64,000 nucleotides of DNA from Lysobacter enzymogenes. Lineage in GTDB: Bacteria; Pseudomonadota; Gammaproteobacteria; Xanthomonadales; Xanthomonadaceae. Below are positions 52,530 through 60,094 of this stretch, piece by piece. Location of the stretch: the NCBI RefSeq assembly GCF_023617245.1, contig NZ_CP067396.1, positions 5,483,001 to 5,547,000 of the forward strand, written 5' to 3'. The notes under the pieces were generated by a model. That model did no database searches, was not told the DNA's origin, and worked only from the letters and a program-made list of their open reading frames with translations. How positions within the stretch are numbered: the stretch's first letter is position 1; every line of letters begins with the position of its first letter. Position numbers and translations under genes: made by a program.

Positions 52530-53371
52530 ACACCGCGTTGTACAGCGCGGCGGTCGTACCGTCGTGGGACCTCGACGCATGGCGTAGGCTGGCCCGCGCA
52601 GGCTTAAGCGCGCGCGTCGCGCCCGAGGCGGTGTTCTGGTCGGGCGAGGCCCAGGCCTGCCTGCTGGCCAACGCGGACCTCGCCGGCGCCCCGTCGCTGC
52701 AGCCGCCGCCGACAATTCCTGCAGGATTCTTCGAACTGGCCGGCCGTGTCGTGTGCCACACCGATCCCCTGCGCCATGCCCTGATGTACCGCATCGCTTG
52801 GCGCCTGACCCACGGTGGCGAGCGTCAACTGCTGCTGCAGCCAACCGACCCCGACATCGATGCGGCCGAACGCCTCGCCGGAGCCGTCGCGCGCGATACC
52901 CACAAGATGAAGGCGTTCGTGCGCTTTCGCGCGTTGCCTGGGCCGGACGAGGCCTTCATCGCGTGGTTCGAGCCGCAGTACTGCATCCTCGACCGGATCG
53001 CACCGTTCTTCGTACGCCGGTTCCACGCAATGCGCTGGGCGATCCTGACCCCATACCGGCGTGCGGTCTGGGACAGCGTCGAGTTGCGCTTCGGCGCCGG
53101 CGCACAGCGCGGTGAAGCGCCGTCGCAGGACGACCACGATGATCTGTGGCGGCTCTACTACACCAGCATCTTCAATCCTGCGCGACTCAACGAGCGGGCG
53201 ATGCAGCAGGAAATGCCCAAGCGCTACTGGAAGAATCTGCCTGAAGCCCGACTATTGAGCCAGTTGTCGCGCGACTCGGGCGCGCGCGTCGAGAAGATGC
53301 TGCGCTCGGCTGCGAAAGCTGAGGCCGCTCCGCGCCAAAGAGGACACAAAGACCCAGCCGGAGGCGCATGA
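52526..53371 (+). CDS. TIGR03915-type putative DNA metabolism protein
   Basis: A 281-residue protein with DUF4130-like and DNA-glycosylase-like features: DTHKMKAFVRFR, FIAWFEPQYCILDRIAPFFV, RRFHAMRWAILTPYRRAVWD and MPKRYWKNLPEARLL. It is the regular partner of the radical SAM protein (TIGR03916), here joined by ATGA overlap. The pair is predicted to act on damaged or modified DNA; the substrate is unknown. It closes the run of + strand genes begun at 41332. Confidence 0.88.
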   Translation: MNTALYSAAVVPSWDLDAWRRLARAGLSARVAPEAVFWSGEAQACLLANADLAGAPSLQPPPTIPAGFFELAGRVVCHTDPLRHALMYRIAWRLTHGGERQLLLQPTDPDIDAAERLAGAVARDTHKMKAFVRFRALPGPDEAFIAWFEPQYCILDRIAPFFVRRFHAMRWAILTPYRRAVWDSVELRFGAGAQRGEAPSQDDHDDLWRLYYTSIFNPARLNERAMQQEMPKRYWKNLPEARLLSQLSRDSGARVEKMLRSAAKAEAAPRQRGHKDPAGGA

Positions 53372-53414
53372 GCCACCCGCGTCACGCACATGCTCCAGCA
53401 CCGCAGCGCGGTCG

Positions 53415-53627
53415 ATGCCCTCGATCACGAAATCTTATCGCCAGTGGCGAGATCAGCGCCACCGGGCCTTCAGCCCAACCTTATCCAAACGGCTCATGAA
53501 ACTAATCTTGCAATACCGCGAAACGGCCTGTATCCGCTCAACGAGCGGCGCCTTCTCTATCAAGGCGGCGCGGGACAATGGCTACGAGATTTTGCCCATC
53601 ACGGGACCGAACCGCCCGCTCCGCTAG
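53415..53627 (+). CDS. Possible small protein
   Basis: A 70-residue frame (SITKSYRQWRDQRHRAFSPT then LMKLILQYRETACIRSTSGA and ARDNGYEILPITGPNRPLR) in the 265-base gap between the repair pair and the EAL gene. It reads plausibly towards the end but has no ribosome site and no family. Confidence 0.25.
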   Translation: MPSITKSYRQWRDQRHRAFSPTLSKRLMKLILQYRETACIRSTSGAFSIKAARDNGYEILPITGPNRPLR

Positions 53628-53636
53628 GCCAGTAGT

Positions 53637-54374
53637 TTAGTCTCCGTCTGCATCGATCAGGATTGTCGGCCGGCCATGCAAGTAACCTTGCTGAAGATAG
53701 ATTCCGGGCTTCAGTAGAGCCTCGGCATCGGCTGCCGTCTCCACTCCCTCGGCAACGACCTCTGCCCCCAGATCCAACGCCATCGCCGCGGCGTACGCAA
53801 CCACTTTTCGACGGACCCGTTGCGCCGAGTCCGAGACTCCCTGCACCAACCGCATATCCAGCTTAACCAAGTCGGGCACGTAAGCGGCCAGCACCGATAG
53901 GCTGGCGTAACCAGCGCCCAGATCGTCCAACGCAGTTCGAAAGCCCGCGGCGCGCAGCAGCATATGGCTCGCAACCCATGCAGGCACATCGATTGGTAAG
54001 TGTTCGGGGAACTCCAGAATGATTCGACTTGGTGACAGCCCAGCACGGGCCGCCATGTCCGCTAAGTAGTTGAGCGCTGCTTCGTTTCCGAGCAGGGTGC
54101 TGCCGAGGTTGATGCAGAGATAGCCGGGAAGCCGGTGTCTCGCCGCGGCCGCCATTGCCTCCCAGACCAGCCGCCGCTCCATGCGGCTGAGTTCCTGCCC
54201 TTCCAGGTTCAGGAAGACCTCAGTCGCGCTCGTGCCACCGGGACGGCGCGCAAGCGCCTCATAGGCGTAAACACTGCCGCGCACGACATCCCGGATCGGC
54301 TGGAACGCCATCCTCAGCTCGCCCCCGGCCTCCACCGGATGCGTCGCGCGCGACAGCTCCCCTAAATCGGCCAT
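53637..54374 (-). CDS. EAL-domain protein (cyclic di-GMP phosphodiesterase type)
   Basis: A 245-residue, single EAL domain. Visible motifs: FQPI and YEALAR (the EAL glutamate), LCINLGSTLL (metal-site Asn), ILEFPEH in place of ILEITE, ALDDLGAGYASL (DD pair), VKLDMRLV (catalytic-type Lys-x-Asp), EVVAEGVET and GYLHGRP. Most catalytic residues are present, so activity is likely though motif drift could reduce it. GGAGG precedes the ATG. A 61-residue end of a close relative survives as a pseudogene at 31004. Confidence 0.85.
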   Translation of the reverse strand: MADLGELSRATHPVEAGGELRMAFQPIRDVVRGSVYAYEALARRPGGTSATEVFLNLEGQELSRMERRLVWEAMAAAARHRLPGYLCINLGSTLLGNEAALNYLADMAARAGLSPSRIILEFPEHLPIDVPAWVASHMLLRAAGFRTALDDLGAGYASLSVLAAYVPDLVKLDMRLVQGVSDSAQRVRRKVVAYAAAMALDLGAEVVAEGVETAADAEALLKPGIYLQQGYLHGRPTILIDADGD

Positions 54375-54498
54375 GCTCGCCTCCGCCGTCCGTGTGGATC
54401 GACAGTTGATCCGCCAGTTGAGGCGGCCGTGCAACCGCCCGGGCGAGCGTAGCAGGATTTCTGTCCGTCGCTAGGGGTAGAGCCGAGCTCCCTCGTCC

Positions 54499-54828
54499 CT
54501 ATTCGTCCAGCCAGCCAGCGTATGGCCGCAAGTCCTCGATATAGGGAAAGAGGTCGCCGACCTCGCACTCAAGCGCAATGGCCAGCTTGACGAGGGTGAT
54601 GATTGAAGCTGCGGACTTCCCGTTCTCGATCAGGCCGATGTAAGCGCGATCCATCGGAACACCGTACGCCAGATCGTCCTGGCTGTACCCGCGCTGCTTA
54701 CGAACCTCGCGAATTCGGGCTCCCACAGCCTGCAACAACTCGGACGGGGGAGATTGTCGCTTCTTCGAAGGCGGCTTCGTCTTTGCGCGAGGCAGACGAC
54801 GGGTCGCCGAGGCGGTCTTCTTGGACAT
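54499..54828 (-). CDS. XRE-family helix-turn-helix regulator
   Basis: A 109-residue protein with a basic, lysine-rich N-terminal tail (SKKTASATRRLPRAKTKPP) and a Cro/C1-type HTH: LLQAVGARIREVRKQRGYSQ then DDLAYGVPMDRAYIGLIENG and KLAIALECEVGDLFPY. I start at the ATG of MSKK; a TTG two codons upstream is possible. A perfect 8-base palindrome lies 9 bases before the start and probably is its own operator. Confidence 0.88.
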   Translation of the reverse strand: MSKKTASATRRLPRAKTKPPSKKRQSPPSELLQAVGARIREVRKQRGYSQDDLAYGVPMDRAYIGLIENGKSAASIITLVKLAIALECEVGDLFPYIEDLRPYAGWLDE

Positions 54829-54836
54829 TTCCAACG

Positions 54837-54856
54837 TTCTTGGATTTTTCCAAGAA
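54837..54856. promoter_or_regulatory. Palindromic operator before the XRE gene
   Basis: TTCTTGGA, four T, TCCAAGAA: perfect 8-base arms, 9 bases upstream of the XRE start. Twelve bases of it (CTTGGATTTTTC) recur at 55233. Confidence 0.6.
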
Positions 54857-54949
54857 AGCTATGCCCAGACGGGCGATTCCACCTCAGGAGTCCGCCCGTC
54901 TGGAGTCCCCCATCATTTTGTAAGCTATTGATCTGCATTGACTTTGACT

Positions 54950-54982
54950 GGATTGGATGGCCATATCCGACCCGTCCAATCC
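54950..54982. repeat. Inverted repeat GGATTGGA / TCCAATCC
   Basis: Eight-base arms 17 bases apart within the XRE/response-regulator intergenic region; could be an operator or small hairpin. Confidence 0.45.
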
Positions 54983-55232
54983 ATTGGGCTATCCCAAAAA
55001 GCGCCGAGTGCGCCGCCCGGTACGCGCAACTCTCGATACGAACGGAGCAGCCGAATTCCCTGTCAGAAGTTGCCGATTCTTGTGTCAGAAAAATCTGATA
55101 GCGCACATCGGACGAACGGTAACTGCAGGGGCCAGCAATAGGAAAACACCTTGTTTTAAGGCTCGGCCCAAACCCCGAACGAACTCCAGGCTCGCGTGCA
55201 ACAGAGCCTTTGGAGTGGAAGCTGTGGATTTC

Positions 55233-55244
55233 CTTGGATTTTTC
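55233..55244 (+). promoter_or_regulatory. Half-operator upstream of the response regulator gene
   Basis: CTTGGATTTTTC, identical to 12 bases of the XRE operator palindrome, about 80 bases before the ATG at 55325. The second arm is not conserved. Confidence 0.4.
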
Positions 55245-55324
55245 GCAGAGACAACGACACCGAGTTGAGGCAGCCTAGCGGTCCGGCACGGAAGCCGAGG
55301 TGTCCAAGAACACAGGGAACCTGC

Positions 55325-55960
55325 ATGAAGTACGTCTTGGCAGAAGACTTCCCCTCGGTCGTCTTCTTTTTGAAGCACCTCTTGGTCGAGAGGATTGGCG
55401 TCGACCCGAAGGACATCGAATCGGTAGGCAACAGCGATGACCTTCTCAGCCTAGTTGGAAAAGAAGAGTACAGAAACGCATTCCTGCTCCTCGACCTGTC
55501 GATGCCCGGGCGGTACCGGCGACTGGTACTGGTCAAAGAGCTGTTCCGCCGCAACACGTCGCTCAAGATTGTCGTCTACACCGCATACAACAGTGCACAC
55601 CTCGCAAAGGACCTGCTGCAACAGGGCGTCGCCGCATACGTAACGAAGGGTAGTGCCCCAGATGTACTTATCACTGCAACACGCGCGGGTCTCTCGGGGG
55701 AAAAGTTCACCGATCCGAGCTTGAACCTGAGCGCTGCCGCTCTGGCGAACTGGTACGACCTCACACCGAGCGAAATGGAAGTGACCATCGCCATCTGCAA
55801 ACAGCTGTCGAACCAGACGATCGCCAAGCTGCATGGGGTTGGTCCGAAAACGGTCTCCGCTCATAAGCGAAACGCAATGCTTAAGCTCGCGATCAGCCGG
55901 GAGACGCATCTCACGGCCTACCTCTACGAGCAAGGACTGGACTACCTGCTTGACGAATAG
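55325..55960 (+). CDS. LuxR-type response regulator
   Basis: A 211-residue protein: receiver domain with acidic pair in YVLAEDFP, phospho-acceptor region FLLLDLSMPG (Asp at about 57), Thr in VVYTAYN and Lys in YVTKG; then a GerE/LuxR HTH (LTPSEMEVTIAICKQLSNQT, IAKLHGVGPKTVSAHKRNAM). No histidine kinase gene is adjacent. It stands at the head of the VirB5-VirB6 group and may control it. The short gene after it begins 12 bases downstream. Confidence 0.9.
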   Translation: MKYVLAEDFPSVVFFLKHLLVERIGVDPKDIESVGNSDDLLSLVGKEEYRNAFLLLDLSMPGRYRRLVLVKELFRRNTSLKIVVYTAYNSAHLAKDLLQQGVAAYVTKGSAPDVLITATRAGLSGEKFTDPSLNLSAAALANWYDLTPSEMEVTIAICKQLSNQTIAKLHGVGPKTVSAHKRNAMLKLAISRETHLTAYLYEQGLDYLLDE

Positions 55961-55972
55961 GAGCTACGACAA

Positions 55973-56299
55973 ATGGAAGGCAGTGCCAACAACGTCATCG
56001 CTCTTCGCCGGAACGGCATCGCAGCGGAAGATGTGGATGCTATAGAAATAATCATGCGTGTCCATGTCGGCGAGGATGTGTCATTGCGCGATATGGAAAT
56101 TACCGACGAGCCCCTCGAGTCAATCGCCAAGCGAATGGCTGCGGAGCCCGGCGCAGCTCAAAGCGAATCTCGCGCTTGGCGCTTTCCCGTCATGGAGTGG
56201 CGATTTCATCCATACGACGGCAGCCGCCTGGTGTTGACCGTCATAGACGAAGGGCGCAGGCGGATATTTAAACACCGCATCGAATCAGTGTCTGACTGA
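55973..56299 (+). CDS. Hypothetical protein after the response regulator
   Basis: A 108-residue acidic soluble protein (EDVDAIEIIMRVHVGEDVSL; WRFPVMEWRFHPYDGSRLVL; VIDEGRRRIFKHRIES). GGAG lies 10 bases before the ATG. Close spacing to the response regulator suggests one transcript. No family recognised. Confidence 0.6.
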   Translation: MEGSANNVIALRRNGIAAEDVDAIEIIMRVHVGEDVSLRDMEITDEPLESIAKRMAAEPGAAQSESRAWRFPVMEWRFHPYDGSRLVLTVIDEGRRRIFKHRIESVSD

Positions 56300-56340
56300 C
56301 GAAACCTCGCTGTCTAACCTCAAAAACGGGCGTCTGTGGC

Positions 56341-57069
56341 ATGAACTTCATTAGCTTCCGCCGGATCTCGACCTTGACCACAGTCATCGTTCTCGCGGCT
56401 GCGAGCATGCAACAGGCTTGGGCGATCGATATTGTTTTCGACCCCAAAAACACTGCTGAGAGCATGAAGCAGTTGGAGGAGATGAAGCGCTCCTACGACA
56501 AGCTGAACGACCAGTACAAGGAACTGCAGAAGCAGTACAACCAGCAGTTGGTCAGCGGACAGTCGTACTTCGGCCGCGACGGCGTGAAGGTCAAACTCGA
56601 TCGCCGCCCTCTCGGTTTCGGGGTCGCCGAACGCTGTACGGACGTCAAGAACCCGGGGCCGAAGCAAAAGGAACTGTGCGCCGCACTGATGCAGACTCAG
56701 AACCGGCAGTTTAATGCGATGGTCGACCTGCAGGAATTGACCGAGACCCGGGAGGGTGAGCTGAAGGACATCTACAAAGAGCGCTCGGAGATCAAGCCCG
56801 ACGAAGCGGGTCGCCTGCAGGCCAACAGCAATCGCCTGCTCTCGTTTCAGGCCCGCACGCAGGTCGACCTCCAGAACGCCCAGAACCTTCTGGAAGCGTA
56901 TGACGGGCAAGTGCGCGTGCTGGAACAGGAACACTCGAAGGCTGCGCAGGCAGTCATCGACGGAGAGCACACCGGCAGCAAGCTCGACCTGAAGCGGCTG
57001 GGACAAGGCGGAATGCGGGCAACTGCGCTGAAGACCGCCTTCGACATCGCGAAACGGCGCGAGCGCTGA
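56341..57069 (+). CDS. VirB5-like type IV secretion protein
   Basis: A 242-residue exported protein: signal peptide (ISTLTTVIVLAAASMQQAWA), then long helices with heptad pattern (ESMKQLEEMKRSYDKLNDQY, KELQKQYNQQL; QNAQNLLEAYDGQVRVLEQE), as in VirB5/TrbJ-type minor pilus proteins. Directly followed by a VirB6-type gene, as in T4SS operons. No other VirB component (VirB4, B7-B11, VirD4) is in the window, so it must act with components elsewhere or be an orphan set. Confidence 0.7.
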   Translation: MNFISFRRISTLTTVIVLAAASMQQAWAIDIVFDPKNTAESMKQLEEMKRSYDKLNDQYKELQKQYNQQLVSGQSYFGRDGVKVKLDRRPLGFGVAERCTDVKNPGPKQKELCAALMQTQNRQFNAMVDLQELTETREGELKDIYKERSEIKPDEAGRLQANSNRLLSFQARTQVDLQNAQNLLEAYDGQVRVLEQEHSKAAQAVIDGEHTGSKLDLKRLGQGGMRATALKTAFDIAKRRER

Positions 57070-57106
57070 TCGTCAGCTGCTCACCTACTACCCAACGGAC
57101 CTCTCT

Positions 57107-58216
57107 ATGTTCGACCTGTTCGCCGGTGGCCTCGCCCACCTCCCCAGCCTCCAGCAGGCCGCCATTCCGGACGGCGTGGACAGCCTCGGGTTCTTCGCCC
57201 TGTTCAAGGATTTTCTGGACGGCGAGATCGCCGAGTACTCCCGCAACCTCCTGCGTCGAGTCGGCACGCTGTGCGCATTCGCTATCACGCCGGTTGTGAT
57301 CTTGTGGATCATCTATCAGGGCTTTTTGCGGGTGACGGGCCGATCCCAGGAGTCGATGGCCGCTCTCCAGGTCGACGCTGCTCGTTTGGTGCTGATTGTC
57401 GCGGTAGCGGGCGTCTCCGCTGGCTTCCAGCCCACCCTGTACAAGAGCATGACCGATGGCATGAGTCAGGTCATCAACTACTCCATCAGCAGCAACGACG
57501 AGACAAGCGTTTACGACGACATTGACCAGGCACTCGCGCTGACGCAGCTCGCCATGAGCAGCATTGACCTGCTCGACGTCGGGGAGAACCAAGCCGCGCT
57601 CAAGAAGCGCGATCAAGCCAGCCTGATGGCGGGACTCGGCGTCGGCGGACCCGCCGTGGTCGGTGGATGCATGTTGATCTTGAACAAGTTCGTGATCGCC
57701 ATGCTGCTGGGCGTGGGGCCGTTCTTCATCCTGTGCTTGATCTTCAAGCAGACCGACGGTCTCTTCAAAGGATGGCTCAACTCCTTGATTGGGTCGCTGA
57801 TGGCAATGGCGTTTCTGAGCGTGGCTGTGACGCTGGCGATGGATGTGACGCTCGCGCTCGCCGGTGCCTTCTGGGCGACAGAGGGGCTGTCGCGGCTGCT
57901 CGGGATGGGGACAGCGTCGGACGGCATCAGCAGCGTCGTGCAAATGCAGGGCGTGCTGGGCTTGGTTCTGTCGACCCTGATCATGGGTGCTCCGCCCGCG
58001 GCGGCCATGCTGTTCAGGGGACTGCTGGCCAATTTCAATCCGTACTCGGTCATGGCCGGTCCAGGCGCTGCCTCCAGCGGTCGGGCCGGATCGGCCCCGC
58101 CGTTGGGCAAGGCACCGTATTCCGGTGCCGCGCCCCAAGGCGCCCAAACCCCCATCGACCATACTCGTATCGCGGGCCAGGCCGCCAGCCGACCGCGGCC
58201 CGACTCCGCAGGCTAA
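57107..58216 (+). CDS. VirB6/TrbL-family inner-membrane protein
   Basis: A 369-residue polytopic protein with hydrophobic spans near 53-74, 93-109, 175-212, 226-254 and 280-305 and a proline-rich C-terminal tail. The segment GPFFILCLIFKQTDGLFKGW has the conserved VirB6 pattern (GP-x-F-x-x-x-x-x-F ... F-x-x-W). VirB6 forms the inner-membrane part of the T4SS channel. Spacing of 37 bases after VirB5 and 14 before the DUF4189 gene supports an operon. Confidence 0.85.
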   Translation: MFDLFAGGLAHLPSLQQAAIPDGVDSLGFFALFKDFLDGEIAEYSRNLLRRVGTLCAFAITPVVILWIIYQGFLRVTGRSQESMAALQVDAARLVLIVAVAGVSAGFQPTLYKSMTDGMSQVINYSISSNDETSVYDDIDQALALTQLAMSSIDLLDVGENQAALKKRDQASLMAGLGVGGPAVVGGCMLILNKFVIAMLLGVGPFFILCLIFKQTDGLFKGWLNSLIGSLMAMAFLSVAVTLAMDVTLALAGAFWATEGLSRLLGMGTASDGISSVVQMQGVLGLVLSTLIMGAPPAAAMLFRGLLANFNPYSVMAGPGAASSGRAGSAPPLGKAPYSGAAPQGAQTPIDHTRIAGQAASRPRPDSAG

Positions 58217-58230
58217 CGCAAGGAATGCCT

Positions 58231-58725
58231 ATGACTCCGAAACTCCTCTTCTGCGCTCTCGGCGCCCTGTCGTTGAGCTTCGCGGGACCCGCGCGCGCGG
58301 AGGGCGACTGCCCCGCTGGCTTCTTCCGGTACTCCAACCCTGGCCAGCCGGGCCACTGCGTCCCCATGCCGGCGACCGCGGAGCGGCAGCCCGATCGCTG
58401 GCAGACCCGATGGGGCGCGATCGCCATCGATCCCACGGCGTCGCGCGGCGGCGCCGGGTTCGTGGTCGGCGAAGCCAGCAAACGCGCCGCCGAAAGGAGA
58501 GCGCTGGCGAAGTGCAAGGAGACCGGCGGCGGCCCGACGTGCGCGGTCACCATCTCGTTCAAGAACCAGTGCGTCGCGACGGCCTGGGGTAGCAACTACA
58601 CCCGGTCCATGACCGCCCCGACCCAGGACGAGGCGACACGACTGGCGATGGATGACTGTCGCCAGCACGACCAAGCCTGCGAAGTGTTCTACGAAGCGTG
58701 CAGTTACCCAGAGCAAGTTCGGTAG
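58231..58725 (+). CDS. Secreted DUF4189-domain protein next to VirB6
   Basis: A 164-residue protein: signal peptide (LLFCALGALSLSFAGPARA), a short Cys segment (CPAGFFRYSNPGQPGHC) and one DUF4189 domain from about residue 58 (WGAIAIDP ... FVVGEASKRAAERRALAKC ... CQHDQAC-like end). AAGGA gives the best spacing to the ATG at 58231 rather than the one two codons earlier. DUF4189 proteins commonly follow VirB6 in Xanthomonadaceae; whether they are pilus parts, effectors or inhibitors is unknown. Confidence 0.82.
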   Translation: MTPKLLFCALGALSLSFAGPARAEGDCPAGFFRYSNPGQPGHCVPMPATAERQPDRWQTRWGAIAIDPTASRGGAGFVVGEASKRAAERRALAKCKETGGGPTCAVTISFKNQCVATAWGSNYTRSMTAPTQDEATRLAMDDCRQHDQACEVFYEACSYPEQVR

Positions 58726-58806
58726 CCGCTCTACCAGATTCTCCAAGCAGTCCCCTCAACCAGACCACAGCCGCACTGCTCTCGAAAGAGCGGTCAGGAG
58801 GGCTTT

Positions 58807-59454
58807 GTGTCCCCAATTCATACACCGGCAATGCAACGGATGCTGCCCTATTGGCTACGCCGGCTTTTTACACCCGGTAGGCCAGCGCCTTACGGCGCTC
58901 TCAACTACGAGACCAAGCTCCTGGCCGCACGAACGCTGAGCTTGGCCTGGGGGGCAAAGCTGCCCCGATTTGAGACATCGCCTACGAAGCTGAGGCAGGC
59001 TGCGCTGCCTGTCGTTTCCGAGCACCTCCGCCGGACGCTCGGCCATCTGGATCGCAGAACGGTGGCGGACCACCGCTTCGGGCTCACCGTTTTGATCCGC
59101 GACCTTATTGTGCGCGAGCTCCAAATACCGGCACTGCTGACCGCGGGATTTGTCTACCAGCAAGGCGAGCGCCTCAACTACACCCCGATCGAACAGGTGG
59201 AGAGGCTGCTTCGTGCCGGTACCGTCGTGCATGCGGACTTTCCACTCCATGTCTGGATCACGCTCCCTAGCCACGAAATCGTTGATGCGACCTTCTGGGC
59301 TCTGTTTCCCAAGCTCGCAGTAGGCGACGAGCGTTCGACGTACGGCATCCTACTCGACCCGGCATTTGGTGGGACTCGCAGCTACCACCCCCAGTGGCTC
59401 GGCGAAGGGGTAGCCAGGAGCCTTGGGCTACTAAAGGAGTACGAAGGATGGTGA
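58807..59454 (+). CDS. Hypothetical protein, possible papain-like fold
   Basis: A 215-residue protein starting at GTG with AGGAGG upstream. After a basic helical N-terminus comes LTVLIRDLIVRELQIPALLT, and then HADFPLHVWITLPSHEIVDATFWALF. A histidine followed by V/A-W-I-x-L-P-x-x-x-I-V-D-x-T resembles the His and Asp strands of transglutaminase/papain-like folds, but I cannot identify a clear catalytic Cys, so this is tentative. It overlaps the next gene by 7 bases. Confidence 0.55.
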   Translation: MSPIHTPAMQRMLPYWLRRLFTPGRPAPYGALNYETKLLAARTLSLAWGAKLPRFETSPTKLRQAALPVVSEHLRRTLGHLDRRTVADHRFGLTVLIRDLIVRELQIPALLTAGFVYQQGERLNYTPIEQVERLLRAGTVVHADFPLHVWITLPSHEIVDATFWALFPKLAVGDERSTYGILLDPAFGGTRSYHPQWLGEGVARSLGLLKEYEGW

Positions 59455-59777
59455 CTCCCGTGGTGGTCCGTTACGACGTGAAGTACCGCGGCGTCCTGGA
59501 TTGGCGCATCTACGTAGACGGTGCAGACGATCCCGCAGCGTTCGCGACTCGCGCTGCGTGCGTCGCCGCAGCGTGTAATCGCGCGCGCGAGCGACATACC
59601 CGCAGCGGTTCAACGACTGAGGTCTGGGCGCCCGGTCTGGGCGGGGAGCATGTGTGCGAGATCCGTTACATGAAGCCGGAAGCCCTTGAGCACCTTCTGC
59701 AACTGGCGGCGCCGGACTCCAATCTTCTCGGCGCCAGCTACGCCTATGGCCCGCTGTTTCCTCCGGCGACGCGTTGA
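59448..59777 (+). CDS. Hypothetical protein, 109 residues
   Basis: Soluble protein starting MVTPVVVRYDVKYRGVLDWR with AAAGGAG and GAAGG in front. The N-terminal part is a beta-type segment (VDGADDPAAFATRAACVAAA follows), and the rest is GLGGEHVCEIRYMKPEALEH. Overlaps the preceding gene by 7 bases and the next starts 6 bases after its stop, so it is part of the group ending in csrA. No family recognised. Confidence 0.6.
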   Translation: MVTPVVVRYDVKYRGVLDWRIYVDGADDPAAFATRAACVAAACNRARERHTRSGSTTEVWAPGLGGEHVCEIRYMKPEALEHLLQLAAPDSNLLGASYAYGPLFPPATR

Positions 59778-59783
59778 CAAGCT

Positions 59784-60017
59784 ATGCCAGTGATTTCTCG
59801 TAGGCCTTCCGAAGCCATCTACATCGGCGAAAACGTCGAGGTACGCGTACTCCGTGTGCGGAACGGTAGCGTGCGCCTTGGCTTCACCGCCCCTCGCGAC
59901 GTATTGATCTTCCGTTCGGAGCTACTGGACCTCCTCCGTCGAGCGGAGAACCCGTGTGGCAAGTCGCAAGGAGAGACGGCCGCTCGCCGCTTCCCCCCTG
60001 AATCGGCAGAGCGCTAA
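59784..60017 (+). CDS. csrA: CsrA/RsmA-family post-transcriptional regulator (accessory)
   Basis: A 77-residue protein whose first ~52 residues follow CsrA: ISRRPSEAIYIGENVEVRVL (canonical LTRRxGExIxIGDDVxVxVL), VRNGSVRLGFTAPRDVLIFR and SELLDLLRRAE. The RNA-contacting basic residues near the start (R6, R7) and the GFTAP segment are kept, while the extension after residue 53 is unusual. CsrA binds GGA motifs in mRNA leaders. Its place behind VirB6-linked genes suggests an element-encoded regulator, distinct from the chromosomal housekeeping copy, which is not in this window. Confidence 0.85.
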   Translation: MPVISRRPSEAIYIGENVEVRVLRVRNGSVRLGFTAPRDVLIFRSELLDLLRRAENPCGKSQGETAARRFPPESAER

Positions 60018-60094
60018 GGCGGTGGCGGCAGCGCCCGCCGGCAATGGGGCCGGCGGGCAGCGCTCCGCGTATTCCTTCCACAGCAGACGGTCCC

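Larger units (their letters stand above)
54857..55324. other. Divergent promoter region between XRE and response regulator genes
   Basis: About 470 bases, lower in GC than the surroundings, holding the palindromes at 54950-54982 and a TCAGA-AAAA-TCTGA inverted repeat near 55085-55098. No gene supported. Confidence 0.5.

Noticed and set aside
56954..58162. 402-codon minus-strand frame opposite virB6
   Set aside because: The + strand product has VirB6 topology and motif; the antisense product is low-complexity and Gln/His-rich.
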